Shown here piece after piece: positions 18,045-26,963 of a stretch of 64,000 nt of DNA. Each line of letters opens with the position of its first letter. The first letter of the stretch is position 1. The DNA is from Hyphomonadaceae bacterium UBA7672. Lineage in GTDB: Bacteria; Pseudomonadota; Alphaproteobacteria; Caulobacterales; Hyphomonadaceae. The DNA lies in the NCBI GenBank assembly GCA_002483135.1, contig DLHI01000010.1, forward strand, positions 62,001 to 126,000, written 5' to 3'. Both the position numbers and the translations under genes were made by a program. The notes beneath the pieces were generated by a model. The model saw nothing but the letters and a program-made list of their open reading frames with translations. It was not told where the DNA came from and did no database searches.

Positions 18045-18509
18045 ATGCAGCGACGGACAGTGCTCAAATGGGTAGCGGCATCGGCAACGCTTGGCGCTTG
18101 CCAGCAGACGCCGCGCACCTACGATATGCAGGTGAGCCGCGATGTCGGTTGCCCCTGCTGCCACGTGTGGACGGAACTCATGGAGAAGACAGGCCGCTTC
18201 ACGGTGACCATGATAGATGTGCCGGACTTGCCCGCATATAAACAGAAGGTCGGTGTCCCGGCAGGGCTCGGGGCATGCCACACCGCACTTGTCGACGGAC
18301 TGGTCGTCGAGGGCCATGTGCCGTCCGAGGATATCCTGCGCTTGCTGGCGGAGCGCCCAACCGGCGTGAAAGGCATCGCGGTTCCGGGCATGCCGCGGGG
18401 TTCGCCCGGCATGGAGCAGCCGAATGGTGCGATAGATCCGTATGAAACGATTGCTTTCGGCGACGCTGGGCAGTCAGTGTTTGCAAAGCACGGTCCTCAG
18501 GAGACCTAA
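18045..18509 (+). CDS. DUF411-family metal-binding protein
   Basis: A 154-residue protein from ATG 18045, with a twin-Arg-like N-terminus (MQRRTVLKW) and a lipobox-like LGAC. The core DVGCPCCHVWTELMEKTG with its C-x-C-C cluster, followed by VGVPAGLGACHTALVDG and a GHVPSEDILRLL segment, is the DUF411 family, often found in copper and silver resistance clusters and thought to bind metal. It ends the cus operon, 35 bases after cusF. Confidence 0.88.
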   Translation: MQRRTVLKWVAASATLGACQQTPRTYDMQVSRDVGCPCCHVWTELMEKTGRFTVTMIDVPDLPAYKQKVGVPAGLGACHTALVDGLVVEGHVPSEDILRLLAERPTGVKGIAVPGMPRGSPGMEQPNGAIDPYETIAFGDAGQSVFAKHGPQET

Positions 18510-18639
18510 GCCCGAGCCGCAAGGGTCAACGCAAGCGCACAGGAAGCACGGCCGGGAAGGCTACTCGGCAATAGCCGTCGTGTTGCGACGCGTGGCGCGC
18601 AGTTTCGGCATCGCTTAGCGCTTGATCGTCCAGCCACCC
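18510..18639. other. Intergenic stretch after the cus operon
   Basis: No gene or clear terminator seen; the sequence runs into the CDF pseudogene on the other strand. Confidence 0.3.
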
Positions 18640-18850
18640 AAAAAATGGAAAGCGTCGCCATGATCGCGACAACGACAGGCGAGAGCGTATCCGTGCCGAA
18701 GATTCACAGTACTGCGAACATCACCGCCACATCGACGATGGCGTCGTCGCGCGAGCAGATCCAGACGGAGCGCATGTCCGCGTCGTTGCGCCTGAAGCGG
18801 AAAAGCATCAGCGCTGCACCTGTATTGGCGAGCAGGGCGAATCATCAACA
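18640..18850 (-). pseudogene. Remnant of a CDF cation transporter
   Basis: Read on the minus strand this segment translates to LLANTGAALMLFRFRRNDAD, then MRSVWICSRDDAIVDVAV and an in-frame TGA in the next helix. It matches the middle of the intact CDF protein at 26242-26895 (LIANAGVALMLFRFRRGDSD, SVWICSRNDAIGNVAV) at most positions. The N-terminal half is missing and the stop codon kills the rest. Like the intact copy, it is followed on its right by an IS6-family remnant on the plus strand. Confidence 0.8.
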
Positions 18851-18874
18851 ATGCGCATCACGTCATTGCCCTGT

Positions 18875-19105
18875 GTGGTTGCGCGAGAACAACCGAGCCT
18901 AGAACCCGCATCTCTCGATCCCTCGACGAGAGCGAAGACTGCAGCAGTTCAAGAGCTGAACATGAGCACAGCAGCAGCTCGAAACGCATGCCGCTGTCTA
19001 AAACACCTTCAACATACAGCGGCGTCTGCTGAACCGCAGCGCGACGCTGGGACTTCACGCACACGCGGAATCTGTATGGAGCAGGGCGGTCGCGTGATCA
19101 CCGCG
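18875..19105 (+). pseudogene. IS6-family transposase 3' remnant
   Basis: The nucleotide sequence aligns with the last ~220 bases of the IS6 copy at 9590-9808: GCGCGAGAACAACCGAGC, then the CTGTCTA-AACACCTTCAACAT region, and GGAGCAGGGCGGTCGCGTGA at the end. Frameshifts and stop codons are present and the 5' two thirds are missing. It has the same orientation as the other two IS6 copies and sits exactly between the cus and czc modules. Confidence 0.78.
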
Positions 19106-19318
19106 GGCTCTGCCAATGGCTACGAACCCCGGACTTAGTTGACCTGAAGCCTCTCTTCCATTCGCTTGGAAGTCAAAGTCCCCAAAGTCCAAATGAGCAC
19201 GAAGCGCGCAGCGGTTGCGTTATAACGTAACTCTTTGCGCTTGCTCGGCAGGTTCACAAGCCGCTCAGCCGCGTCACGATATCTTATGGTCCGTTTAAGC
19301 AATCACAGCTAGGACAAG
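19106..19318. other. Promoter region of the first czc operon
   Basis: About 210 bases without a gene, lower in GC than the surroundings. It contains the Zur-like palindrome at 19214-19231, described separately, and should hold the promoter for the operon starting at 19319. Confidence 0.45.
19214..19231. promoter_or_regulatory. Zur/Fur-family-like operator candidate
   Basis: GTTGCGTTATAACGTAAC is an 18-bp inverted repeat with one mismatched pair. The GTTATAAC centre is the core of alphaproteobacterial Zur sites. It lies 88 bases upstream of the ATG at 19319, consistent with zinc-responsive control of the operon. Identification is by pattern only. Confidence 0.5.
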
Positions 19319-19723
19319 ATGTCCGCAGCTACTATGTTCGGCTCCATGTTGTTCGGTTCACCTGTTGAAGCACTGATGAGGCTCGCGCGTGCCGCGATTG
19401 CCTCGCTGTTGCTTGTCGGTGTGCCGCTGGCCGATGCCGTCGCTTGCGGGGGTGAGGACTTCGCTACTGTGAGCGAGAGTTCCGCTGACGTTGAGACCCC
19501 TGAAGCTGTGGGCGCCGTTGCTGCCCAGCATGATGACCATTCGCAAGCACCGGACGATGGCCAGCACTGCATTCATGGTCACTGTCATCACGCGACGACG
19601 CTTAGGGGCGACGAGGCAAAGTCTGGTCCTGTCTCCGAAGCGCAGATTGAAGTCGCCGCGTTGCCAACTAGCGTCGCCGTGAGCCGCATCGCGCACGGTC
19701 TGGAACGCCCACCCAAAGCCTGA
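19319..19723 (+). CDS. Small secreted His-rich protein heading czc operon 1
   Basis: A 134-residue protein from ATG 19319, which has an AGGA ribosome-binding site; an internal ATG at 19376 would begin a textbook signal peptide (MRLARAAIASLLLVGVPLADAVA). The mature part has a metal-binding-like HDDHSQAPDDGQHCIHGHCHH stretch (His/Cys/Asp). No named family is certain; position and composition recall CzcI, the small periplasmic protein upstream of czcC in other bacteria. It probably binds Zn/Cd/Co in the periplasm or modulates the pump. Confidence 0.65.
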   Translation: MSAATMFGSMLFGSPVEALMRLARAAIASLLLVGVPLADAVACGGEDFATVSESSADVETPEAVGAVAAQHDDHSQAPDDGQHCIHGHCHHATTLRGDEAKSGPVSEAQIEVAALPTSVAVSRIAHGLERPPKA

Positions 19724-19786
19724 AGTCAAAGTGGATCGCGCGCCGCTCGACGCGCTGAATTGATACTCTGATTTCAGGGATTCCCT

Positions 19787-21034
19787 ATGTCTTCGATCAA
19801 TCGCGTCTGCGGACGCATTGCGCTCGTGTGGGCGCTCGCGGCTATGGCTCCGACAGGGGCGGCGGTATGGGCGCAAACGGCCCCCAAGCCCATGACGTTG
19901 GCTGAGGCGCTCGATATGGCGAGGATTAACTCGCCGTCCATCGGGATTGCCAATGCGCAGGTTGAAGCGGCTCAGTCTCGTCAGACGCAAGCGGGCGCGG
20001 GCATAAATCCCGAACTTAGCTACAGCGTGGAAAACTTCGGCGGCAATGGTCTGCTGAGCGGGATGGACGGCTCGGAATCCACGATTGGACTGTCGCAGCA
20101 GCTTGAGCTTGGTGGAAAGCGGGAAGCTCGCAGTGAAACCGCCGGAAGGCTCGTGGACGCAGCAGCAATCCGAGCGCTCATTTCCCGCGCTGATCTCGAT
20201 CAGGCAGTGCGTGAACGGTTTGCTGATTTGTCGGCCGCTGAGGAGCGCCTCGAACTTGCCCGGTCGGCCCGCGAACGCGCCAATCGGCTTTCTGGATTGG
20301 CGCAGTCACTTGTTGATGCCGGGCGCGAGCCGCCGTTGCGTCTTCTTCGGGCTCAGGCGCAGGCCGCTGCGGCAGAGGCGCAGTTCAACATCGCGACTGC
20401 AGAGCTTTCCGCCGCACAACGGGCCCTATCGGCCTTGTGGGGCGGGGGGAACGATTTCGTTGATGCAGTAGGCCCTTGGGAGTTTCGGAGGACCGAGGAA
20501 CGGTTGAACGCCGCTCCCGACGATACGCTCGACTACCGTTTGGCGAAGGCTGAACACGAGGTTGCGGAGGCAGCACTGCGGCTCGAGAAATCCAATGGTT
20601 GGGTTGATGTGACCGTGAGTGCTGGCTTTCGAAGGTTCGAGGCCACCGGAGATCAGGCGTGGATCGCAGGCGTCAGCATTCCAATTCCTATCCAGAATAC
20701 GAACGGCGGCGCTATCGCCGCCGCACGTGCCGAGGACCGCGCCGCTGAACTTCAAGTCTCAATGGCGCTGGTCGAGGCAGTCCGAAAGCTTAACGATGCC
20801 CGCTCGGCGTTTGACGCGGCTGACGCACGTGCATCAGCTCTTGAGAACCAGGCTGTGCGTCAGGCCGAGGAAGCACTCAACCTCGCGCAGATCGGTTACG
20901 AGGCCGGACGATTTCAACTGATTGACGTGCTCGACGCGGAAGAGGCGTTCGCAAGCATCCGCAATGCCCTGATCGACGCAAAGCTCGCGCGCGCGAAAGC
21001 TGCCGCCGCGCTCATCCGCGCCAACGCCAACTAG
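19787..21034 (+). CDS. czcC: CzcC-type outer-membrane factor
   Basis: A 415-residue TolC-superfamily channel subunit with signal peptide (residues 1-29, AVWA-QT). The motifs MTLAEALDMARINSPSI, NPELSYSVENFGGNG and the C-terminal QAEEALNLAQIGYEAGRFQL are typical of CzcC proteins and are shared with the paralogue at 42958. It is the exit duct of the CzcCBA pump. The next gene follows after 11 bases with a GGGGGCA ribosome-binding site. Confidence 0.9.
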   Translation: MSSINRVCGRIALVWALAAMAPTGAAVWAQTAPKPMTLAEALDMARINSPSIGIANAQVEAAQSRQTQAGAGINPELSYSVENFGGNGLLSGMDGSESTIGLSQQLELGGKREARSETAGRLVDAAAIRALISRADLDQAVRERFADLSAAEERLELARSARERANRLSGLAQSLVDAGREPPLRLLRAQAQAAAAEAQFNIATAELSAAQRALSALWGGGNDFVDAVGPWEFRRTEERLNAAPDDTLDYRLAKAEHEVAEAALRLEKSNGWVDVTVSAGFRRFEATGDQAWIAGVSIPIPIQNTNGGAIAAARAEDRAAELQVSMALVEAVRKLNDARSAFDAADARASALENQAVRQAEEALNLAQIGYEAGRFQLIDVLDAEEAFASIRNALIDAKLARAKAAAALIRANAN

Positions 21035-21045
21035 GGGGCAGACAC

Positions 21046-22293
21046 ATGAAGCTGACGAAACAAAACCTCCTGATTGGTGGAACAGCGGCAGTACTGCTCG
21101 TTGGCGGCATTGCGGCGAGCTCGATCCTCACTGGCGGGCATCCCAGCCATGAAGGCGAAACCGCTGAACAGCATTTGGCAGAGCTCGGGTTCGTAACGCA
21201 GGCCGACGGCGATCATGATGATCATGGAGACGAGGAAGCCGGCCACGAGGGTGAAGAGCATGCCGAAGGCGAAATAGAGATCGATGCCGAAGCCATTGAG
21301 CGCGCGGATATTGGTCTGGTCACGGTAGCCGTGGGCGCTCTTGGTGCGGAGATCGCGGGGCAGGCTACTGTCACCGCAGCGCCGAACGGTGAAGCGATCC
21401 TGACGGCGCGCGCTGCCGGAGCCATCACCGACATCCGTAAACGACTGGGCGATCCCGTGGCTCGTGGTGAAACTGTGGCGCTCGTTCTCAGCTCGGACGC
21501 CGCCGCGCTTTCGGCCGCCTTGACCAATGCAAAATCCCGTCTGGACCTCGCGAGAACCAAGTTCGAGCGCGAAAAGACGCTGTTTGAATCCAAGGTCACA
21601 TCAAGACAGGACTTCGAGACCGCCGAGGCCGAACTGGCTCAGGCCGAAGCAGAGCATCGTCGAAGTGAGTCCGCGGCGCGCGCTGCGGGTGTTTCAAGCG
21701 ATGGTCAGTCGGTGGCGATCACCAGTCCAATCAGCGGACGCATAACCGCAATCGCACCTGCCACGAAACTCGGAGCCTATGTATCGCCGGACACAGAGCT
21801 TTTCCGAGTTGCCGACCCGTCGAAAATTCAGATCGAAGCGGCGATACCTGTCTTCGACGTACAGCGCATCAAGCTGGGCGATCCTGCCTCCATAGAGGTC
21901 AACGGACGCTCGCTTGCTGCAAAGGTGCGTGCGATTACGCCATCGGTTGACGCATCCAGTCGCGCGGCCACGGTCGTACTCGACCTGACAAATCCTGATT
22001 CGGCTGTGCAGCCCGGTCAGTTCGCGCGCGCCTTGATCCGGCCAGCTTCGCCCAGCGTCGATCAGGGCAGGTTCGTGCTTCCGGAAGAAGCCGTTCAAAA
22101 CGTCGAAGGTCGCGATGTCGTGTTTGTTCGAATAGCCGACGGCTTTCTGGCGACGCCGGTAACAGTTGGTCAGCGCAGTGGCGGTCGCGTGGAGATCGTT
22201 GAGGGATTGCAGCCGGGCCAAGTCGTAGCGGGTCGCAAAGCATTCGTGCTCAAGGCCGAACTCGGCAAGGGCGACGCCGGTCACGATCACTGA
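21046..22293 (+). CDS. czcB: CzcB-type periplasmic adaptor with His/Asp/Glu-rich N-terminus
   Basis: A 415-residue membrane-fusion protein. A hydrophobic N-terminal segment (10-28) is followed by an acidic His-rich segment (DGDHDDHGDEEAGHEGEEHA, about residues 55-75) and it ends in GHDH, both likely zinc-binding. The barrel-sandwich halves (TARAAGAITDIRKRLGDPVA and ITSPISGRITAIAPATKLGA) flank a coiled-coil hairpin. It links the CzcA trimer with CzcC and is thought to capture periplasmic cations. The sequence is the divalent-cation type, unlike the CusB above. Confidence 0.92.
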   Translation: MKLTKQNLLIGGTAAVLLVGGIAASSILTGGHPSHEGETAEQHLAELGFVTQADGDHDDHGDEEAGHEGEEHAEGEIEIDAEAIERADIGLVTVAVGALGAEIAGQATVTAAPNGEAILTARAAGAITDIRKRLGDPVARGETVALVLSSDAAALSAALTNAKSRLDLARTKFEREKTLFESKVTSRQDFETAEAELAQAEAEHRRSESAARAAGVSSDGQSVAITSPISGRITAIAPATKLGAYVSPDTELFRVADPSKIQIEAAIPVFDVQRIKLGDPASIEVNGRSLAAKVRAITPSVDASSRAATVVLDLTNPDSAVQPGQFARALIRPASPSVDQGRFVLPEEAVQNVEGRDVVFVRIADGFLATPVTVGQRSGGRVEIVEGLQPGQVVAGRKAFVLKAELGKGDAGHDH

Positions 22294-22330
22294 CCCAGGC
22301 AATCTTCATTCAAAGATAGAGCACGCAGCC

Positions 22331-25300
22331 ATGATTGCCCGCATTCTCTCACTGTCGATTCGCGCTAGGTACATCGTCGTGTTCGCGACGTTGCTCGTCG
22401 CAGCCTTCGGCGTGTTCAACCTGCTGCGTCTGCCCATCGACGCCGTGCCTGACATCACTAACAAGCAGGTCCAGATCAACACGTCAGCGCCTGAGCTTGG
22501 TCCGCTTGAGATCGAGAAGCGCGTAACTTTCCCGGTCGAAACGGCGCTCGCGGGCATCTCCGGTCTTGAAAGCACAAGATCCATTTCGCGGAATGGCTTC
22601 AGCCAAGTCACCGCTGTCTTCACGGAAAGCACGGACATCTATTTTGCAAGGCAGCAGGTGACTGAGCGCCTCGCGCAATCGCGTGACACGCTGCCGGAGA
22701 ACGTCCAACCAACCATCGGTCCCATCACGACGGGCCTTGGCGACATATTCATGTGGACGATTGAGTTCGCGAGCCGTGATCCGAAGGCGGGCGTGGCAAA
22801 CGATGGAAAGCCCGGCTGGCAGAGCGACGGAACGTTCCTGACTCCCGAAGGCGAGCGCCTGACCGACGAGGTGTCGCGAGGAGCCTATTTGAGGACGGTG
22901 CAGGACTGGATTGTCCGGCCGCAGATGCGTTCAATCGCAAACGTCGCGGGCATCGACTCCATCGGAGGCTATGAAAAGCAGTACGTTGTCGAACCGGACC
23001 CGGCTAAATTGGCGGCGTTCGGCATCTCCTTTTCGGAGTTGGCCCAGGCGCTTGAGAGCGCGAACCTGTCGGTGGGGGCCAACTTCCTGCAAAGGGGAGG
23101 AGAGTCGTATCTGATCCGTGCTGACGCACGTGTGCGCTCGCTCGATGAAATTCGCCGCGCGGTTGTCGCCAATCGCCAAGGTGTGCCGGTAACGGTTCAG
23201 GACTTGGCTGATGTGCGCGTTGGTGGAGAACTTCGCACCGGCGCGGCCACAAAAAACGGCGAAGAAGTCGTCATCGGCACGGCGTTCATGCTCACCGGAG
23301 CCAATAGCCGCACAGTTGCGTCCGACGTCGGTGTGCGGCTGGACGAGGTCGCCAGATCGCTTCCTCCCGGTGTCGTGGCAAACGTTGCCTATGACCGATC
23401 CAAGCTTGTGAATGCGACAATCACGACAGTTGAGAAGAACCTCGCTGAAGGGGCTCTCTTCGTGATCGTCATATTGTTTTTCCTGCTCGGGAACATCCGC
23501 GCTGCGCTGATCACCGCGCTGGTCATCCCGCTATCCATGCTGATGACGGCCATCGGCATGAACGAGCTGGGGGTGTCGGGAAACCTGATGAGCCTTGGCG
23601 CGCTCGATTTCGGGCTCATTGTCGATGGCGCTGTGATCATTGTCGAAAACTGCCTGCGCCGCCTTTCGGAACGGCAGCATCACGAAGGAAGGTTGCTGAC
23701 GCTGAGTGAGCGTCTCGGGGAAGTGACGGAAGCCTCCAAGGAAATGATTCAGCCGACCGTATTCGGTCAGGCGATCATTCTTCTTGTCTATGCGCCGATG
23801 CTGGCGTTCACCGGCGTCGAGGGCAAACTGTTCTCGCCTATGGCGATCACCGTGATGCTTGCCCTTGCTGCAGCCTTCATCCTGTCACTGACATTCGTTC
23901 CGGCAATGGTCGCGATCTTCGTTCGTGGCAAGGTCTCGGAAAAGGAAGTTGCCATCATTCGGGTGACAAAGGCTGGCTACGCGCCGCTCCTCCGTGGCGC
24001 GGTCCGGGCACCTGTTCCAGTAATCGGCGCGGGGGCTGCGATTTTCGCTTTCGCTGCGTTCCTGTTCACGACACTTGGACAGGAGTTTACACCCCAGCTC
24101 GACGAGAAGGATTTGGCGGTGCAGTCGTTGCGCATTCCGTCCACGTCGCTGGATCAGTCGCTGGAAATGCAGAGGCGGGTCGAACGAGCTATCGTTGCAC
24201 TGCCCGAGGTCGAGCGTGTCATGTCGAAGACTGGCACCGCCGAAGTCGCCGCCGATCCGATGCCCGTGAACATCTCTGATGGCTTTGTGATCGTGAAGCC
24301 AGAGCATGAGTGGCCTGACAGGTCGATCAGCAAGGAAGACCTTGTCGCCAAGATCGAAGATGCGATCAGCGCCGAAGTAGGCAACGCGTTCGAGTTCAGC
24401 CAACCGATTGAGTTGAGGTTCAATGAGCTTATTTCAGGCGTGAGATCGGACGTTGCCGTGAAGCTCTACGGTGACGATCTGGATGCGCTTGGTCCGGTCG
24501 CGCAGCAGATCGCCACCACCTTGCAAGGTGTCCCCGGCGCTGCCGACGTGAAGGTTGAGCAGACACAGGGCTTTCCTGTCCTGGATGTACAATTCAATCG
24601 CGATGCTATCGCGCGGTATGGTCTGACGGTCGAAGATGTGGCCGACTCGGTTGCATCAGCACTGGGAGGCCGCGAGGCCGGCCTCGTTTTCGAAGGCGAC
24701 CGCCGATTCGAGATCGTGGTGCGGGTTGCCGACACAATTCGGAACAGTGTTGAATCCATCGGCGGCCTGCCGGTCATGCTGCCTGAGGTCGAGGGTCAGC
24801 CTCGCCTGAGCGTACCGCTCCGCTCACTTGCCGAGTTTCAGTTCACCGAAGGGCTCAATCAGATCAGCCGTGAAAACGGAAAACGCCGTATCGTGATCCA
24901 GGCGAACATTCGCGGACGCGACCTCGGCGGGTTCGTTGGAGAAGCGCAGGCCAAGGTGGCGCAAGTCGCGCTGCCGCCGGGCGTGTATGTGGAGTGGGGT
25001 GGTCAGTTCGAGAACCTGCAGGCCGCACAGGCACGCCTCGCGATTGTCGTGCCGATCTGCTTCGCCCTCATCCTTGTGCTGCTGTACATTGCGCTCGGTG
25101 GTATTGCGCCGGCGCTGGCGGTCTTCTCGGCTGTGCCGATGGCGCTGGCGGGGGGGGTATTTGCTCTCGTCGCGCGCGGACTTCCATTCTCCATTTCTGC
25201 GGCAGTGGGCTTCATCGCACTCTCGGGTGTCGCCGTGCTCAACGGGCTCGTCATGATGACAAGTATCCGCAAGCGCCTCGACGCGGGCATGCCGCTTGAT

Positions 25301-25570
25301 GATGCGATCACAGAGGGCGCTGTCGAACGCTATAGGCCGGTGCTGATGACGGCGCTGGTGGCGGCGATTGGTTTCGTGCCAATGGCGCTCGCAACCGAAA
25401 CCGGCGCGGAGGTGCAAAGGCCACTCGCGACGGTGGTGATCGGAGGCCTCATTACAGCGACGGCGCTGACGTTGTTCGTATTGCCTGCGATCTGCAAGCT
25501 CGTGCTGAGGCGCAAAGCGCGCCACCAACAAGACCCGGAGGACGGGCTCGCCATGCAGCGCGCGGACTAA
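22331..25570 (+). CDS. czcA: CzcA-type heavy-metal RND pump (Zn/Cd/Co class)
   Basis: A 1079-residue RND antiporter with 12 TM segments. TM4 reads GALDFGLIVDGAVIIVENCL, the DFG-DGAV-EN signature of divalent cation pumps with essential Asp and Glu residues. The start at ATG 22331 gives a conventional N-terminus (MIARILSLSIRARYIV). It follows czcB by 37 bases. Exact metal specificity (Zn, Cd, Co) cannot be read from sequence; the neighbouring CDF genes and Zn-like MerR operator favour zinc/cadmium/cobalt. Confidence 0.94.
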   Translation: MIARILSLSIRARYIVVFATLLVAAFGVFNLLRLPIDAVPDITNKQVQINTSAPELGPLEIEKRVTFPVETALAGISGLESTRSISRNGFSQVTAVFTESTDIYFARQQVTERLAQSRDTLPENVQPTIGPITTGLGDIFMWTIEFASRDPKAGVANDGKPGWQSDGTFLTPEGERLTDEVSRGAYLRTVQDWIVRPQMRSIANVAGIDSIGGYEKQYVVEPDPAKLAAFGISFSELAQALESANLSVGANFLQRGGESYLIRADARVRSLDEIRRAVVANRQGVPVTVQDLADVRVGGELRTGAATKNGEEVVIGTAFMLTGANSRTVASDVGVRLDEVARSLPPGVVANVAYDRSKLVNATITTVEKNLAEGALFVIVILFFLLGNIRAALITALVIPLSMLMTAIGMNELGVSGNLMSLGALDFGLIVDGAVIIVENCLRRLSERQHHEGRLLTLSERLGEVTEASKEMIQPTVFGQAIILLVYAPMLAFTGVEGKLFSPMAITVMLALAAAFILSLTFVPAMVAIFVRGKVSEKEVAIIRVTKAGYAPLLRGAVRAPVPVIGAGAAIFAFAAFLFTTLGQEFTPQLDEKDLAVQSLRIPSTSLDQSLEMQRRVERAIVALPEVERVMSKTGTAEVAADPMPVNISDGFVIVKPEHEWPDRSISKEDLVAKIEDAISAEVGNAFEFSQPIELRFNELISGVRSDVAVKLYGDDLDALGPVAQQIATTLQGVPGAADVKVEQTQGFPVLDVQFNRDAIARYGLTVEDVADSVASALGGREAGLVFEGDRRFEIVVRVADTIRNSVESIGGLPVMLPEVEGQPRLSVPLRSLAEFQFTEGLNQISRENGKRRIVIQANIRGRDLGGFVGEAQAKVAQVALPPGVYVEWGGQFENLQAAQARLAIVVPICFALILVLLYIALGGIAPALAVFSAVPMALAGGVFALVARGLPFSISAAVGFIALSGVAVLNGLVMMTSIRKRLDAGMPLDDAITEGAVERYRPVLMTALVAAIGFVPMALATETGAEVQRPLATVVIGGLITATALTLFVLPAICKLVLRRKARHQQDPEDGLAMQRAD

Positions 25571-25576
25571 CAGACA

Positions 25577-26188
25577 ATGGGGCACGAGGCTGTCAAGGCT
25601 GCATCAGGCAAGCAGAGGCGTACGCTTCTGATCGTTTTCTTCTTGAACCTGCTTCTGTTCCTCTCACTTGGGGCAGCGGGGTTAATCAGCGATTCGAGCG
25701 CGCTTGTCGCGAACGCCGTAGACAATTTGTCAGACACGGCAGTGTACGCGCTGAGCTGGCTGGCCGTTGGAAAGTCAGCAAAGCTCAAGCGCGGCGCGGC
25801 TCGGATTTCAGGAGCGATGCTGATTGCATTTGCGGGCGTCGTTCTGCTCGACGCGCTGCGAAGGCCATTCTTCGGACCTGAGCCCGTCGGCCTGATTATG
25901 ATGGGCATGGCCGCGTTCGCGGCTGTCGTGAACCTGGCTTGTCTCTATCTGCTGAAGCCCCTTCATTCGCAGGACGTAAACCTGCGAGCAGCACAAACGT
26001 TCAGCGCCAACGATTTCTACTCCAATGGCGGCATCGTCATCGCCGGCCTTCTGGTTTGGTGGACTGGCTCGTGGATACCCGATGTGATCGTCGGTCTGGT
26101 GGTGGCGGTCGTCGCTCTCCTTGGTGGACTTGAAATTCTCCGCGACACCAATGGAGAAAGCGAACCGGCCGATGCGGAGCACAAATGA
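25577..26188 (+). CDS. CDF-family cation transporter, short form
   Basis: A 203-residue membrane protein with five to six TM helices. The segments ISDSSALVANAVDNLSDTAV and SANDFYSNGGIVIAG align with the two metal-binding helices of cation diffusion facilitators, although the canonical HxxxD pairs are AxxxD/NDxxxN, as in the paralogue at 26242. It lacks the cytoplasmic C-terminal domain of full-size CDF proteins. It begins six bases after czcA and is almost certainly co-transcribed, moving cytoplasmic cations to the periplasm for CzcCBA. Confidence 0.8.
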   Translation: MGHEAVKAASGKQRRTLLIVFFLNLLLFLSLGAAGLISDSSALVANAVDNLSDTAVYALSWLAVGKSAKLKRGAARISGAMLIAFAGVVLLDALRRPFFGPEPVGLIMMGMAAFAAVVNLACLYLLKPLHSQDVNLRAAQTFSANDFYSNGGIVIAGLLVWWTGSWIPDVIVGLVVAVVALLGGLEILRDTNGESEPADAEHK

Positions 26189-26241
26189 AATCGGGCCGCG
26201 CCGTTGTCGAAGTACGCGGAATTTATCATAGCTGCGGCTGA

Positions 26242-26895
26242 CTATTCGGCCGCGACCATCGCGCCGCGCTTCGTGGCTCGCATTTCCGACAAGGCTTGGC
26301 GCATGATGGTTGATCCGCCGGAGATGCCCAGCGCCGCCATGCTGACCGCGACGATGAGGTCCGGCCACAGGGTGCCTGTGCCGAACACGCCCAGCGCAGC
26401 CAGCATCACTGCAACATTGCCAATGGCGTCGTTGCGCGAGCATATCCAGACCGAACGCATGTCCGAGTCACCGCGCCGGAAGCGGAACAGCATCAGCGCC
26501 ACGCCGGCGTTGGCGATAAGGGCGACGAACCCGACAACGCCCATGACATCCGCGTGCGGCGCTGCCCCGCCAGTCACCACGCGCCATCCCGCGCTGCCTA
26601 CGACCCACAGGCCCAGCGCCAGCAGCGTCGCGCCCTTGAAGAAGGCCGTACGCGAACGAACAGCCAGACCCATCCCCACGACGAACAGGCTGATGGCGTA
26701 GTTCGCGCTGTCGCCCAGGAAGTCGAGCGCGTCAGCTTGCAGGGCAGACGAAATTGCCGCGAAGCCCGCCGCAATTTCGACCGTGAACATCGTGGCGTTG
26801 ACCACCAGCGCGATCCAGAGGCAGCGCCGCCAGATCGGGTCCACTTTCGGCCCCGCGTTTGATGCGCAGGTGTCGTGTTCGCAGCATCCAGGCAT
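26242..26895 (-). CDS. CDF-family cation transporter under MerR control
   Basis: A 217-residue CDF-type protein with six TM helices and a Cys/His N-terminus (MPGCCEHDTC) that may bind metal. The motifs ALQADALDFLGDSANYAISL and SVWICSRNDAIGNVAVM mark the family's two metal-binding helices. It is divergent from a MerR regulator whose operator overlaps this gene's promoter, so it is the direct target. A decayed copy of the same gene lies at 18640-18850. Predicted to export Zn/Cd/Co from the cytoplasm. Confidence 0.88.
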   Translation of the reverse strand: MPGCCEHDTCASNAGPKVDPIWRRCLWIALVVNATMFTVEIAAGFAAISSALQADALDFLGDSANYAISLFVVGMGLAVRSRTAFFKGATLLALGLWVVGSAGWRVVTGGAAPHADVMGVVGFVALIANAGVALMLFRFRRGDSDMRSVWICSRNDAIGNVAVMLAALGVFGTGTLWPDLIVAVSMAALGISGGSTIMRQALSEMRATKRGAMVAAE

Positions 26896-26929
26896 CGTTC
26901 AGGCTCTCGACAAATCACCGATGAGGACC

Positions 26930-26960
26930 AATCTGCACCCTGTAGTCACTTCAGGGTCAA
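26930..26960 (-). promoter_or_regulatory. MerR-type promoter/operator of the CDF gene
   Basis: On the minus strand a TTGACC -35 (26955-26960) is followed by an ACCCTG...CAGGGT inverted repeat (26937-26942 and 26952-26957) and a CAGATT -10-like hexamer (26930-26935). The spacer of 19 bases is longer than usual, the feature MerR proteins correct by DNA distortion. The -10 is about 35 bases from the CDF start. Confidence 0.8.
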
Positions 26961-26963
26961 GCG

